The translations under genes were made by a program, and so were the position numbers. Under the pieces are notes generated by a model. The model did no database searches, was not told the origin of the DNA, and was given only the letters and a program-made list of their open reading frames with translations. From NCBI GenBank assembly GCA_016946835.1, contig JACVTC010000024.1, positions 347,501-367,500 on the forward strand: a stretch of DNA of 20,000 nt. The letters run 5' to 3'. This DNA comes from Neocallimastix lanati (nom. inval.) (taxonomy: Eukaryota; Neocallimastigomycota; Neocallimastigomycetes; Neocallimastigales; Neocallimastigaceae). Positions 1-12,165 of this stretch are shown piece by piece. Position 1 is the stretch's first letter. Every line of letters begins with the position of its first letter.

Positions 1-1154
1 AAGAAGAACTTCTATGTCTATTTTGTGTTTCATTTGATTTTGGAACTTCCAATTTACCTTCATTATTGAAATTAGTATTAATTTTAATTTTTCCTAAAGC
101 TGACTTTTGCTTAGTAGTGGTTAAAGTTTCCTTTTCACTATTAGCAGAGGATTCATTATCATTAGCCTTTGCATTTTCAGTATCTTCAGCAGTATTAATT
201 GGTTGCGCATTTTTACTTTCAGGAGTTGATGGAACAGATGAAATATTAATAGTAGTGGTAACTGCAGAAGTTGTAGTTGTATCTGTAGTAGTTAAAGTTA
301 CCATAGGTGGAGTTGGTAAAGCTACTGGAGTTGATGGATGACTACCATTGTTAATTGCATATGAACTGCTTTTTTCACTTATTTCTCCATTATCTTCCTC
401 GGTCATACTTTTAGCCTTATTATTAACATTAGCTTGATAATAAGCATTCCATTGTTGTTGTTGTTGACGTTGTGCTTGTATTTGCGCTTGGGCCTGTGCT
501 TGACGAAGAGCGTAATACGCATCAGCATTTGATTCTTCTGTCTTAACATCAATAGAAGATGGAGATAATGCAGCAGCATTAAATTGATAGGAAAATAAAT
601 CATTATTTAATCCTATTGGTGGAACTGGAGTTGAAGCAGCTCTATTTCTTCTTTTAATTTCATTAAAGGAATCAACAGATAATAAATTATTAGTATTAAC
701 CTTATCATCAATCATTTGTTGTTGTAAACCAGAAATAGACATTCTTCTTTGTGGACTACCAATAACCTTCCAAGCATCAGTATTATTTAATCCATATGGA
801 ATATCCTGTCCATTTTTTTCTTCTTCTATTAAAACAAAAAATAATTAAGTATTTATTTTTAATTTATATATATATATATATAAAAAGTTTCAAAATAAAA
901 AAATGTATATATATAATGAGAAAAATATTTAATATTTCATTATTTTTTATATTATATTTAGTATTTAAATATTTTTTTTATATTAATCTTTCTATTACAA
1001 AAAAAAAAAAAAAAGCCTAAAAACATTTATATATATAAAATTTAATATATATATATATAAAATTACCTTTTAATGATTGATTTGCCCACATTGGGTTTAA
1101 ACCATTAAAATATGCTATATTGTCTTGTTGATTTTGATTATTTGAAGTAAACAT
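1..1154 (-). CDS. Partial gene (5' end): Gln/Ser/Thr-rich low-complexity protein, possible transcriptional regulator
   Basis: Two exons are visible: 1154-1067 (29 codons plus one base) and 825 to the window edge. The junction Lys29-Glu30 keeps the frame, and about 304 residues can be read without a stop. The ATG at 1154 is preceded by an A-rich leader with an in-frame TAA at 1175-1173, which supports this start. The protein begins MFTSNNQNQQ. It has two basic-Ser sites like protein kinase A targets: RRMSIS (about 56-61) and RRNRAAS (about 88-94). A Gln/Ala stretch at about 138-154 ends in five Gln. Thr/Pro-rich segments follow, with PSTP and PTPP at about 193-203 and a Thr-rich run at 206-221. 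No signal peptide, membrane segment or folded domain is seen. Such composition is common in fungal transcription factors whose DNA-binding domain lies at the C-terminus, here outside the window. That role is inference; the coding call itself is strong. Confidence 0.82.
826..1066 (-). other. Intron of the low-complexity protein gene
   Basis: The donor is GTAATT at 1066-1061 and the acceptor is TTTTAATAG ending at 826. The 241-nt intron is almost pure A/T with several (TA)n stretches and a T15-type run on the sense strand, while both flanking exons are much richer in G/C. Removing it joins two open frames in phase 1. Confidence 0.8.
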
Positions 1155-4100
1155 TTTTTGTTTTAAAAAAAATTATAATTTTAAATTAATTTTTATTTTA
1201 AAATTGAGCCTAAAAAATATTAAACATTATTAATGTAAATAAAATAAAAAAAAGTAAACTATTAGAAATTGTATATTTTTTAAAATAAAAAATTTATCTA
1301 ATAAAAAAAAATACTAAAATGAAAAAAAAATAATAATATATAATCATTGCAATATTGAAATAAAAAAATAATTTTAATGAAAATCTTTTATCAAAATAAT
1401 TTGTTTTTGTAAATATTTCTAATCTTAAAGTTCCAATTATGTCATATATATTAAATCTTATTAATAAGATTTGATAATTTAAATATAAATTATTAACATT
1501 TTACTTATAATAGTTATTCAATTTTCAATTTCATAATATTTTATAAATGAATATAAACATTATTATGTGATTAATATTGATAAATAAAACAACTTTATTT
1601 ATATTTAGATCACAAATCTTTTTATTATGTGCTTATATATTTTTTAAGTTTTGGTTTAATAATTTTTAAATTTCCTATCTATTAAATTGATTAATAGATT
1701 ATTTTTTTATTCAAAATTTATATTTTTGTGTATTTATTTTAATTCACCTTTTTTCTTTTTTTCTTTCTTTTTTCTTTTACTACTTTTAAAATGTTATTTG
1801 AGTAATCTTATAAGGGTAAAAATTTAGATTTTCAAATAAAATAATATTAATATGTTAATATTTATAAAATCAATAATGAGAGATTATGTATATAACGATA
1901 AAAATATTAATGATTTAATTATGAAAATTCGATATATTTATATAAAATCTATGTAATTTATTATTATAAATAAAAAAAAAAATAGTAGAAAATTTTCAAA
2001 ATTCTTCTATTCTTTTTCTCAATAAAAATAATGTAATCTATAGTCTATAATAATTCTCTATTAAAGTATAATACAAATTAGATTTAATCAAATTATATAT
2101 ATAATTATTCTATTTAATTTTATAAAAAGCCTTATTAATAAAAGTCTTTTTATATTATTATTTAACTTTTTAAATTTTTTTTAATTATATATATAATTAA
2201 ATTATATTTTAATTTTTTATTAAAATTTTATTAATCTATTAATTTACAATTTAAAAAAAATAAAAAAATAAAATAGAAAAAAAGTTTTAGTTTTTTTTAA
2301 CAAAAAAAAAGAAAAAAAGAAAAAATTAAATAAAAGAAAATTAAATAAATAAATAATTATAAAAAATTTTTTTTTTTTTTGTATTCGTATTTGTAATTCT
2401 AATAATTTGAAGTTTTATGCCTTTATTTAAGTTTGTTAATAAATAATTTATATTAAACTATTTATTAAAACTTTTATATGGAAAATCTATAATCATTTAT
2501 ATTTAAATTTATTGTACTACATATATTCTATTTAACTATTAATATATATTAATATATGAATACTATAAAAATAATTTTATACTTCATTTTTTTTTATTAT
2601 TATTATTTTTTTTTTTTCATAAATTAAATTATATATTTATTAATTTTTTTTCATAAAAAAAAATTTAGACTAACTTGAACACTGACAATTATTCATTTAT
2701 GTATATTAATTAATAATTTTTTATATATAATGATTATATTATCCTTTAAATCAAATAATTTCAAATTAATCTATTGTTTAATATATTACATTACTATTCT
2801 ATCATTTCGATGATTTTTTTATTCTACGATATGACTTTATAATTAAATTAGTCCAATAATCTTATGATAGTATTATTTTCTATTATATTAAATATATTAT
2901 TAATTATTTATATAGACTAAAACTAATCGTAATTAATAATAATTTATTTTGAATATGGATTATTTTATGATTTTCCTTTTCTTTTTACCCATAATTAATT
3001 ATCTATTATTGCCTAAATTTTAACCAACTTATTTATTATAATCTAGGTGAATTCTCCAGTTGATTTTGGAAGATTTAAAATAGTACTCTTTATTATTGCT
3101 TTTATTTTATTTTTTTTTTATCAAACTATTCCTAAAAGTTATTTCAAACCACAGCATATATTAATAATATATATAATTTTTCTTACCTTTTGTTTTTATT
3201 TTCTAAGTATTAAAAAATTTTTTATATCAAAAATGGTTTTATATACAAATTTATTTTTTCATTTAAATATTTTTGATATAAAAATATTATGTTATAATTA
3301 AATAATTAAAAAATATTAAACGTTTTTTTTTTTGATATAAAAAATGAATAATAAAAAGTTTCCTTGAATTTAATAATTATAATTATTTTTTTTAAAAAAA
3401 AAAATAAATTTTTCCTTCAATTATCTTAATTTTACAATATTTTTGAAATGGAGTTATTGGTTTTTAATTCCAAAAATTATTATATGATAATAATAATAAT
3501 AAAAAAAAAAAAAAAAAAGAAAGAAAGGAAAAAAATATTAATATAAATTATTTATTTTTTTATAGTATAAATAATTAACTTTTAAAAACAATCTATTTTT
3601 ATAACTTGAAAGTTTTTCAAATTAATAATAGTAGTAATGATAATAATATAGTTTAGAATTAATAGAATACTAAAATTTTATATTTACAGATTTTTTTAAA
3701 CCTTGTTCGTAATTTTATTTTAATTTTAGTATTATTACTAAATTTTATTATAGTTTCTTTAGTTTTTATATTCTAAAAAAAAATACATACATATATTTCT
3801 TATATATCTTTATTATTACAATGTTTTTTTAATATAATTTACAATTAAATTTCATTAATATTATATTATCAAATAAGAAAATAAGTATTCTTTATTTAAT
3901 AATATATAAATAAAAGTATATAAGAAAAAAAGATTTGTTTTATATAATATTTTATAAAAAGTTTTTTTTTTAATTACATTATGTTTAAAAAAAAATAAGT
4001 AAAAAAAAAAAAAAGTATAATTAAATGCTTTTTTTTTTTTATTAATTTTTTAATTTATAAATTTTTTTTAATATTGTATGTATTAATAAATATGATTTAT

Positions 4101-5741
4101 AAAAATTTAAAAAATTTTTTTTCATATAATTTTCTAATTCTTTCAATTAATATATTTATAAATTATACAGTTTAATTTTCCCACTCTAAAAAGTTATTTA
4201 TAATTATTATTTTATTACTACAATTATTGTTATAATATTAGCTATTATTTATTATTATAATCATCATTATTAATACTATTAATCATTATTAAATATTTAT
4301 TTTAATATTTATTATATAATTATTATTCAATATATCTTAATATTCTTCAAAATATTTGATAATATTTTTTTTTAAAAAAAAACATTTTACTTCATTTGAA
4401 AAATTATTAATATTGGTTTAATTATAAAGATAATTTTATGCATAAATATATAAAACTATATTAATAAATATATGTAATTAAATAAAGAAATAAATACAAT
4501 ATAAATAACAGAATAAGTAAATAAATATATGAATAAAATCTATGTATTAATATGTTTGATAGAGCTTATTTAAAAAAAAAAAAAATTAAAGTTTTTAAAT
4601 GGATGTATATAAATATAAAATACTTTTAAATAATATATAAACTTAATTGGTATTATTAATTATTCTCTTTTCAATATTTCTTTCATTAATTATAGCAATT
4701 ATTTTTATTATTTGTAATTTAATTATTAATTTTATTATTAGTTTTATATTACTATTTTGATTATTAATTATATTAGATTATTTTTATATTATTTTTTATT
4801 ATTAATTTTATTAGTTTTATTATAAATTTTATCATTTTTATATTATAATATTTATTATTATTTTTTTTATTAATTTTTTTTTCATTTATTTATAATAATT
4901 ATTTAATTAATTATTTGTTTTTGTTTTTTGTTTTTATTTCATTCCTTTTTTTTTTTGTATTATTCAATTTTATTTTTATAAATTTAAAAGTAAAAACTAT
5001 GTCTATTTAATAAATAAATTAAATGTATAGATGATATCATTATACTGTTTTATTGTTATACTATTTTTTATTAATGTATTCATACTATTATTGAAAGTTT
5101 GCTTCTTATTTCAATTTATATTAATAACTATGCATTTAATGAAAATATAAATTACTTTGTTTTAATTAATAAATAATTTAAAATCAACATTTTTTTATTA
5201 TAAAAAAGAATATTATATTTCAATATATTTAACGTTTATAATGATAATTATAGTGAATAGTTATAAGTAATGTTTAACAATTCAAACATTATTTTAACAA
5301 TGATTGTTATGATTAAATAAAAAAAATATGTAGTAATTCAAATATTTTATTCTTCTAGTTTAATTTTCTTTATTCTAAATTTAAATATAATTATTGATTC
5401 CTTTTTTTTAATTATTCAAAAAAAAAAATTTATTTTTTTTTTTATATTATTATATTATATCCATTATATTGATAATATATCATAGCATATATTATATATT
5501 ATTATATATTAATTACATATTAAAATAAATTATTAGGAGAATTTGAACTTTAGGTAATAATAAACTAAATTTCAAGAAAAAGTTAAACTATATAATTTAT
5601 AATTTTCCTTTCTCATAAGAGAAAAAATTGATCAATATATTACAATATATTATTCATATATTATATATATAAATTAAAATTCATAAAATTTTTAATTTAA
5701 TAATTTTAAAGTTTCTTAATTTAAAAAAAAAGAAAAAAGAT
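1155..5741. other. A/T-rich intergenic region, no supported gene
   Basis: About 4.6 kb of nearly pure A/T with homopolymer runs (for example A-runs near 3500 and 4570, T-runs near 2370 and 4030) and short TTA/TAA repeats. The longest open frame (3047-3301, plus strand) starts at GTG, not ATG, right after a TAG, and encodes only Phe/Ile/Tyr-rich sequence, as expected from T-rich noise. No tRNA T-arm or other RNA gene signature was found. The first few hundred bases (1155 to about 1500) must contain the promoter of the minus-strand gene starting at 1154, but no element stands out from the A/T background. Confidence 0.6.
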
Positions 5742-6002
5742 TATAAATATAAAATATAAAATATAAAATTTAAAATATAAAATATAAAATTTAAAATATA
5801 AAATATATAAAATATAAAATATAAAATATAAAATATAAAACATAAAATATAAAATATAAAATATAAAATATAAAATATAAAATTTAAAATATAAAATATA
5901 AAATTTAAAATATAAAATATATAAAATATAAAATATAAAATATAAAATATAAAATATAAAATATAAAATATAAAATATAAAATATAAAATATAAAATATA
6001 TA
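5742..6002. repeat. Minisatellite of TATAAAA heptamers with higher-order duplication
   Basis: About 260 bp built almost entirely of 7-bp units TATAAAA, with variants TTTAAAA, one CATAAAA and 9-bp units with an extra TA. The variants are not random: the order that starts at 5767 (TTTAAAA, two TATAAAA, TTTAAAA, TATAAAA, then a TATATAAAA unit) recurs starting at 5881, 114 bp later, so a block was duplicated. Each unit matches a TATA-box consensus. The open frame seen on the minus strand here is only the repeat translated (periodic Tyr-Ile-Leu-Tyr-Phe). Confidence 0.9.
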
Positions 6003-7806
6003 ATTCAAGTTATATTGTATTTAGCAAAAATAAAACTGTAATATTCTAATAAAATGAAAGTATATATAATTAAAAAAAAAAAAAAAGCTACTTATTTAAG
6101 TAAATAAATATTATATTCTATTTTAAAGACAGAAATTAAAATATATATATGTAATGATTATTATTCAAATATGAAAAATACAGAAAACAAATTAAATAAT
6201 AATAATAATAATAATAATTTAAAAATTAGTAACTTAATAGTAATAACTAAATATATATATTTAATAACAAAATTATTATGGTCAGGAATCTCTATAATTT
6301 CCTTGATATTTCATTTAAAATTTTTTATTTTATTATTATAATTTTTAAAAAGTATTTATTCATATCAGTATCTTTACTTCTAATACTAAATGTATATTAT
6401 TTTTTTTCTCTTTCATTAATATAGCTACATTACATCTACTACTTTTATATTACAACTATGATTCATAATATTTTCTTATTAATTCATTTTTATATGTATA
6501 TCTATTTATATAAGCAAAATAATTAATATTTAAATGTATTTTTATAGTCTATAATAAAATTTTAATTAATTTTTTTTATTTTAGAATAAATTTATGTTTT
6601 ACATTTAAACTTTATTATCATTTTAATTTTGAATATTCTAAAAAAAAAAAAAGTTAAATCAAGTTTGTCAATTTTTATTTTTTTACTATTTTATTAATTC
6701 ATTTTATTAGAGTCATTCAGTTACTTTTTTAATTATTATTTTTTTTTATTGCTATCACTGCTATTTTATTATTACTATTATTACCATTATTGATTTTATT
6801 ATTATTATTTTTACTTTCTTTAATAGTGGTAAAAGTAATTTATTTAAAAAAGAAAAATAAATAATATAATAAAATAAAATAAACTTTAAATATTTTATTA
6901 TGATCATAGTAATATGCTGAGACATAAAAAATATATAACTTATGTTTATATTTATTAAGAATATTTAAACTTTTAAGCTTTAAATAAAAACAATTATTTG
7001 TTTTATAATTTAATATGAAATTTCACTATTAGAATTTTTTTTTTTTTTTTTAATTTATCATTCTAAAAAAATTTAACCTAGATTCTTAATTATTATCAAA
7101 AAAATTTTTATAAAGTCATTATCATAATGTTAAATGATACATTAATTAAATAGTACTTTTTTATTTAATATATAATATTATTTATTTTTTATTTATTATT
7201 TATTATTATCTCTCAAAGGACAAATATTTCATTTAAAATATTAAATCATAATTAATTTTAACAATAATAATTATTATTTAATATGATATAATAAAATATA
7301 AGTTTTAATAAAAAAAAAATCAAAATATTTTTCATATGATATTTTAATAATAAAATATAAATATAATAAAATAAAATTAAAATGAATTAAAAAAAAAAAG
7401 TACTATTACTAATTAAAAATAATTTGATAGTTAATTCATAGCAATTAAACTTTCATAACTGATGAATTTAGAAGTAAATAATCTATTATAATTATTTTTT
7501 TGGTTTGATTTTGTTTATATCTATTCCATTAATGAATTATTATTAATATTATATTACGTCAAATTCGTAAAATCCAATAATTAACGATTTATAGTAATGC
7601 ACCTTATTAAAAATCTTTTTTATATTTATTTTTTATAATATAATTTAATAATTATCACTTTGAAATTTTTCAACAAATAATAAAGTATTTAATATCCTAT
7701 AAATTAAAAATTGATACTTTCCATTCATTTAATTTATTTATTTATTCATTTATTTATATGATATTATATATTAAATTATATTTTAATAACAAATATAAAT
7801 TTTAAA

Positions 7807-7890
7807 ACAAATAAAATTAAATATTAAAAATTAAATATTTAAAATTAAATATTAAAAATTAAATATTAAAAATTAAATATTAAAATTTAA
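7807..7890. repeat. Short tandem repeat, about 14-bp period
   Basis: About five to six copies of a unit close to ATTAAATATTAAAA, with small length variants. The period is about twice the 7-bp period of the two larger arrays in this desert. Confidence 0.7.
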
Positions 7891-8219
7891 AAACTAAAGA
7901 TGTAAATATAAATTAAGTAAAATATATTGGATTGAATGAATTTAATAAATACATATTAAGCATATTATGCATGAACCTATGAAATCGTTCTCTAAATAGT
8001 TAATGTTATTAATATTACTAATAGAGAAAAATAATCTATAAACATGAATTTATTAAAAATACATATATTTATGATAAATGTTAAATCATAATTTTTAGGA
8101 TTTTGAACAAAAACAAAATATTTATTAAATATATCATTATATCAATTCGAAAAATCTTCCCCTCCTTTATTATTTTCAAATCAATGAGACCATTGTTTAA
8201 CAGTATTTAATCTTTCTAT

Positions 8220-8248
8220 CTTTTATTTATTTATTTATTTATTTATTT
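8220..8248. repeat. (TTTA)n microsatellite
   Basis: About six tandem TTTA units ending in a T run that forms the left base of the adjacent perfect hairpin. Confidence 0.85.
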
Positions 8249-8286
8249 TTTATAATTAATAAAAAAATTTTATTAATTATAAAAAA
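8246..8286. repeat. Perfect 19-bp inverted repeat with 3-nt loop
   Basis: Arms at 8246-8264 and 8268-8286 are exact reverse complements, separated by AAA. It is A/T-only, directly follows the (TTTA)n tract and lies far from any gene, so a role as a terminator or RNA element is not supported. It could extrude as a cruciform. Confidence 0.85.
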
Positions 8287-9067
8287 ATGTTGTGCTACAT
8301 TAAATTTAAGGATATTTAAAAAAATTAATTTTATTGATTAAATAATAATATATGAAATCAATTCAAATGCTTATATTTTTAATATATTATTTTTTATATA
8401 AAGATAAAAATAAAAATATTCAAATAAAATTCTGTTGACACACTTTTTTTTATTTTTATTTTTTTTAATTTAAATAATTAATAATTATTAAATTTTCAAA
8501 AAAAATTTTTTTTCAAAAAAAAAAAAAAAACTGAAATTACCTAAAAAGGAAAAAAGCAGTAATCATTTTAATATTACTCACTCTATCACTTAAGTAACTA
8601 TAGAAGGAACACGTAACTAAAAATTCATTTTTAAATAATTAATAATAAATTATATGCTTATGAAGAAATTAGCAAAAAAAAAAATTTTTTTTTTTCTTTC
8701 TTTGCTTTTTCTGTTCATTATATATGTATAGTATTTATATAAAAAATAATAGAGAAACCAGTTTGGTTTGAGTTAATTCCTTTTTTTTTTTTTTTTTTTA
8801 GAATATAGAATTCTCTTTTTTTTTTTTTTTTTATCTGGAATGTAGATAAATTTTAAATGAACTCAAAAAAAAAAAAAAAAATAGAAATCTTATTAAAATA
8901 GAAAAAAGGCTTTTTGGTAGATCAAATAGTTAAATTAAAATTCTATATAATAAAAAAAACATACAAAAAAATTTTAATTAATAAAGTTATAAATAAAAAT
9001 ATAGAAATTCTAATATTTTATTATGAATTGTTAGTTTTACTATTATTTATTTATTATTAATAATTAA

Positions 9068-9866
9068 TTTAATATTTAATATTTAATATTATTTATTATT
9101 TATTATTTATTATTTATTATTTATTATTTATTATTTATTATTTATTATTTATTATTTATTATTTATTATTTATTATTTATTATTTATTATTTATTATTTA
9201 TTATTTATTATTTATTATTTATTATTTATTATTTATTATTTATTATTTATTATTTATTATTTATTATTTATTATTTATTATTTATTATTTATTATTTATT
9301 ATTTATTATTTATTATTTATTATTTAAAATTTATTATTTATTATTTATTATTTATTATTTATTATTTATTATTTATTATTTATTATTTATTATTTATTAT
9401 TTATTATTTATTATTTATTATTTATTATTTATTATTTATTATTTATTATTTATTATTTATTATTTATTATTTATTATTTATTATTTATTATTTATTATTT
9501 ATTATTTATTATTTATTATTTATTATTTATTATTTATTATTTAATTATTTATTATTTATTATTTATTATTTATTATTTATTATTTATCATTTATTATTTA
9601 TTATTAATTTATTATTTATTATTTATTATTTATTATAATTTATTATTTATTATTTATTATTTATTATTTATTATTTATTATTTATTATTAATTTATTATT
9701 TATTATTTATTATTTATTATAATTTATTATTTATTATTTATTATTTATTATTTATTATTTATTATTTATTATTTATTATTTATTATTTATTATTTATTAT
9801 TTAATTATTTATTATTTATTATTTATTATTTATTATTTATTATTTATCATTTATTATTTATTATTA
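9068..9866. repeat. Large minisatellite of TTATTTA heptamers (about 0.8 kb)
   Basis: Roughly 110 tandem 7-bp units of TTATTTA (any rotation), with no G and only two C bases. Phase breaks and variants reveal block duplications. The segment starting TTAATTATT at 9541 and including TTTATCATTT recurs identically for at least 66 bp at 9801 (offset 260). The segment starting TTATTAATTT at 9601 recurs at 9685 (offset 84, which is 12 units). A single TTTAAAATT variant sits near 9325. This pattern fits repeated unequal exchange or slippage. Confidence 0.93.
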
Positions 9867-9869
9867 TAG

Positions 9870-10688
9870 TTATTGATTATTGATTATTAATTATTAATTA
9901 AACTATTATTCATTATTATTCATTATGATTATTAATAATGATTTAATATTTTTTAATGTGTTTTTTTTCTCTAGTTAAATTTTGTATTATCAACTTATTA
10001 TCATATCATATTTTTGATAGAATTTAATTTGATTTGTTATTTAATATAAATTAATCTTTTTTTTAAAAAAAAAAAAATTTTACTTTATTAATTAATATAA
10101 TATTAATTTTTTATATATCTAAATTAATAAATAGTTCGAGAGTCTTTAGAATGTATAGTTTTATTATTTACTTTTATGTGATTAATTTTTAAAATATAAT
10201 ATAAAATAAAAATAAATAAATAAAAGAAAAAAAAATATATTTTTTCTATTAAATAATAAAATCAGAATTAATAATTGATTATAAGATATAAGCAAAGTAC
10301 TTTTAAATTAAAAAATAAAGAAATGTTCTTAAATTATAATAAGACAGCTATTGATGTTTATAGTAATTTTGAAGTAAATAAAAAAACAAAAAAAATTTCA
10401 AAAATTAATAATTCAATTTTTTTTTTTTTTTTTTTTTTGAAGAAAATTAAATTTATATAAAGATAATAAATAATTTTAAATATATATTATAATTTAATAT
10501 ATATTCATTGATGTCTTTATATTTTATATTTACAAATATATAAAATTAAAAAAAAATTATTAAAAAAGTGTAAATTATTTATGTATTATATATTCTATTA
10601 GTATTAAAAGTCACATAAAATATTTAGAGAGAGAATAATCCAAAAAAAAAAATTCTTTTAATAATTCATCTAAATAAATAATTACTCC

Positions 10689-10721
<33 letters not shown>

Positions 10722-11374
10722 GCAACGGTTAATTTGTTTAAAAGACAAAATTCTCTTCTTCATAATATGAATTAATTTGTCCTTTTTTTGGAAATAAATT
10801 ATTAAATATTTTTTGATAAATAAACTAAAAAAAAAAAAAAAAAAAATCAAAATTTTTATATTGGATAAAGTTTTAAAAGCTTTTTATTTAGTTTTTTATT
10901 TATTTATTTATTTATTTATTTCTATTTCTCATTCAAAGTAAATAAACTCTTTGTATAAACTTTTATTTAACGAAAACCTTAATACTAATTATTATTATAT
11001 AATTATTATTGGTTATTATAAATATCACTATTATTGGTCATAATAATTATAAAAATTATTATAATTATGAATAAATAATGGTTTAAATAAAGAAAAAAAA
11101 AATTTTTTTTTTATATATTTGATGTATATATATATATATTATAAATAAATACCTTATAATTAATCTTTCTATCTAAATTATTTTTTAAAAATTGATGTTA
11201 GATATGCGGCTTTCTCTATTTAATCTTTAATGTTACATTATCTTTAAATTTTAATATATATATTAAAATTATATATATATTAGTAAAAAAAAGCTTTTTT
11301 AATATATATTATACTGTTATTTAATATTAATCATCATTTTATTATTATTGTCATTCTATTATTCTTTTTATATA
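9870..11374. other. A/T-rich intergenic region, no supported gene
   Basis: Contains poly-T and poly-A runs (near 10420, 10690 and 10830), a (TTTA)n tract at about 10893-10921 and a (TA)n tract near 11130. Two patches read like weak protein sequence: plus strand 10323-10410, with codons such as AAG ACA GCT ATT GAT GTT, and minus strand 10690-10611, reading GVIIYLDELLKEF. Neither has an ATG-led frame of convincing length, and homopolymers interrupt both. They could be very old gene remains or chance. Confidence 0.45.
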
Positions 11375-11631
11375 CTGGGACTGATGAGAGTGAAGAGCAA
11401 TAAGGTCTCTAGTCTCTCCCTTAAATGTGTTAGACTCTCATTAGATTCTTTGACATACCGTTTCGGCGTTGACGTGGATCTCTCTCCAAACAAAGCTAAT
11501 TTATTATTATTATCATCATATTTATTATTATCTTTATTATTATTATCTTTATTATTATTATTATTATTTTTAAAAAGTAAAATATTATAATACCTTTTTT
11601 TTTTTTTTTGTTTTATTGTAATAAATAAATT
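11371..11631 (-). pseudogene. Relic copy B of an unidentified former coding sequence
   Basis: An island with more G/C than its surroundings. The minus strand is open from 11631 to the TAA at 11370-11368 (87 codons) but has no ATG. The first part is only Lys/Asn/Asp from an A/T microsatellite; the informative part is 11496-11375. It reads ALFGERS, STPKRYVKES, NESLTHLRER, LETLLLF and ends near LISP. Bases 11498-11375 align with 12430-12560 on the opposite strand (relic A), in the same reading frame apart from indels in A. I do not recognise the family. The charged PKRY/NESL/RERLE composition is compatible with a mobile-element or captured gene, but that is inference. With no start codon and low-complexity flanks, it is unlikely to be an active gene. 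Confidence 0.5.
11501..11575. repeat. TTA/TTATC trinucleotide tract beside relic B
   Basis: Imperfect (TTA)n with interspersed TCA, TCT and TTT. It abuts relic B exactly where the similarity to relic A stops, and reads in frame with it as a Lys/Asn/Asp-rich run on the minus strand. Confidence 0.8.
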
Positions 11632-11756
11632 TTATCATATATTTTAATAAAAAATTAAAAAAGGTTTAATAATAATTAGATAATAGTCTAATTTTTTAGG
11701 AAAATAATTATACCAAAAATGGTTTTATTTTTTATTTTTTTATATCATAGTTATTA

Positions 11757-11788
<32 letters not shown>

Positions 11789-11938
11789 ACTATTGGTCAT
11801 ATTAATTGCATCAAAACCATAAACTAAAATTAATACAATTTTCCCACCTAATTAGTGTTGAAGTTTAAAGAAGTTAAATGCATAATTTATATTATAATAT
11901 ATACATTATATTATTTTAATTATTATTAACAATAACTT

Positions 11939-11976
<38 letters not shown>

Positions 11977-12165
11977 ATGAAAATTAAACTTTACATTATT
12001 TAAAAAAAAAAAAAAATATAAAAAATATAATAATTTTAATTAAATTTAAATAATAATAATAATAATTAGAATAATAATAATAATAATAATTATAGTAATA
12101 AATAATTATAATAATAATTATTAAAAGTATAATAATATTAGTAATAATAATAAATTCTATTATAA
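11576..12165. other. A/T-rich spacer between the two inverted relics
   Basis: Holds a (TA)n tract (11758-11781), a 31-base A-run (11940-11970), another A-run near 12003 and (AAT)n tracts up to 12150. A patch at 11785-11885 is slightly richer in G/C but has stops in every frame examined. I see no gene here. Confidence 0.55.

Larger units (their letters stand above)
6003..9067. other. A/T-rich intergenic region, no supported gene
   Basis: About 3 kb with poly-A and poly-T runs (near 7040, 8520, 8780, 8820 and 8865) and short tetramer tracts (TTTA near 7735 and 8220). Small patches with more G/C (for example 8150-8220 and 8540-8620) carry no frame longer than a few dozen codons, no splice-flanked exon and no recognisable RNA fold. 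I see nothing else here beyond the 14-bp repeat and the hairpin listed separately. Confidence 0.55.

Noticed and set aside
66-341. Plus-strand open frame over the first gene
   Set aside because: It is the antisense of a well-supported minus-strand exon, and its Val-rich sequence is the complement of Thr/Ser/Asn-rich coding codons.
403-603. Minus-strand open frame starting inside the first gene
   Set aside because: It lies in a different frame from the continuous exon 825-1, which is open throughout and joins correctly to the first exon.
796-1020. Plus-strand open frame over the first gene's intron
   Set aside because: It consists of intron A/T sequence and a poly-A run on the strand opposite to the gene; Ile/Lys/Phe composition only.
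3047-3301. 84-codon plus-strand frame resembling a membrane protein
   Set aside because: It starts at GTG directly after a stop, has no ATG near its start and no splice context. Phe/Ile/Tyr richness is what T-rich DNA gives in any frame; a frame of this length is about what chance allows in a window of this composition.
5721-6008. Minus-strand 95-residue periodic Tyr/Ile/Leu/Phe frame
   Set aside because: It is a direct translation of the TATAAAA minisatellite.
10611-10850. Minus-strand 79-residue frame
   Set aside because: It depends on long poly-A/poly-T runs read as Phe and Lys; only its last third looks remotely coding, noted as a weak finding.
11348-11590. Plus-strand 80-residue frame over relic B
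   Set aside because: The opposite strand gives the frame that is conserved with relic A (PKRY, NESL, RLE). The plus frame ends in a Leu run from a TTA microsatellite and starts at a non-ATG codon.
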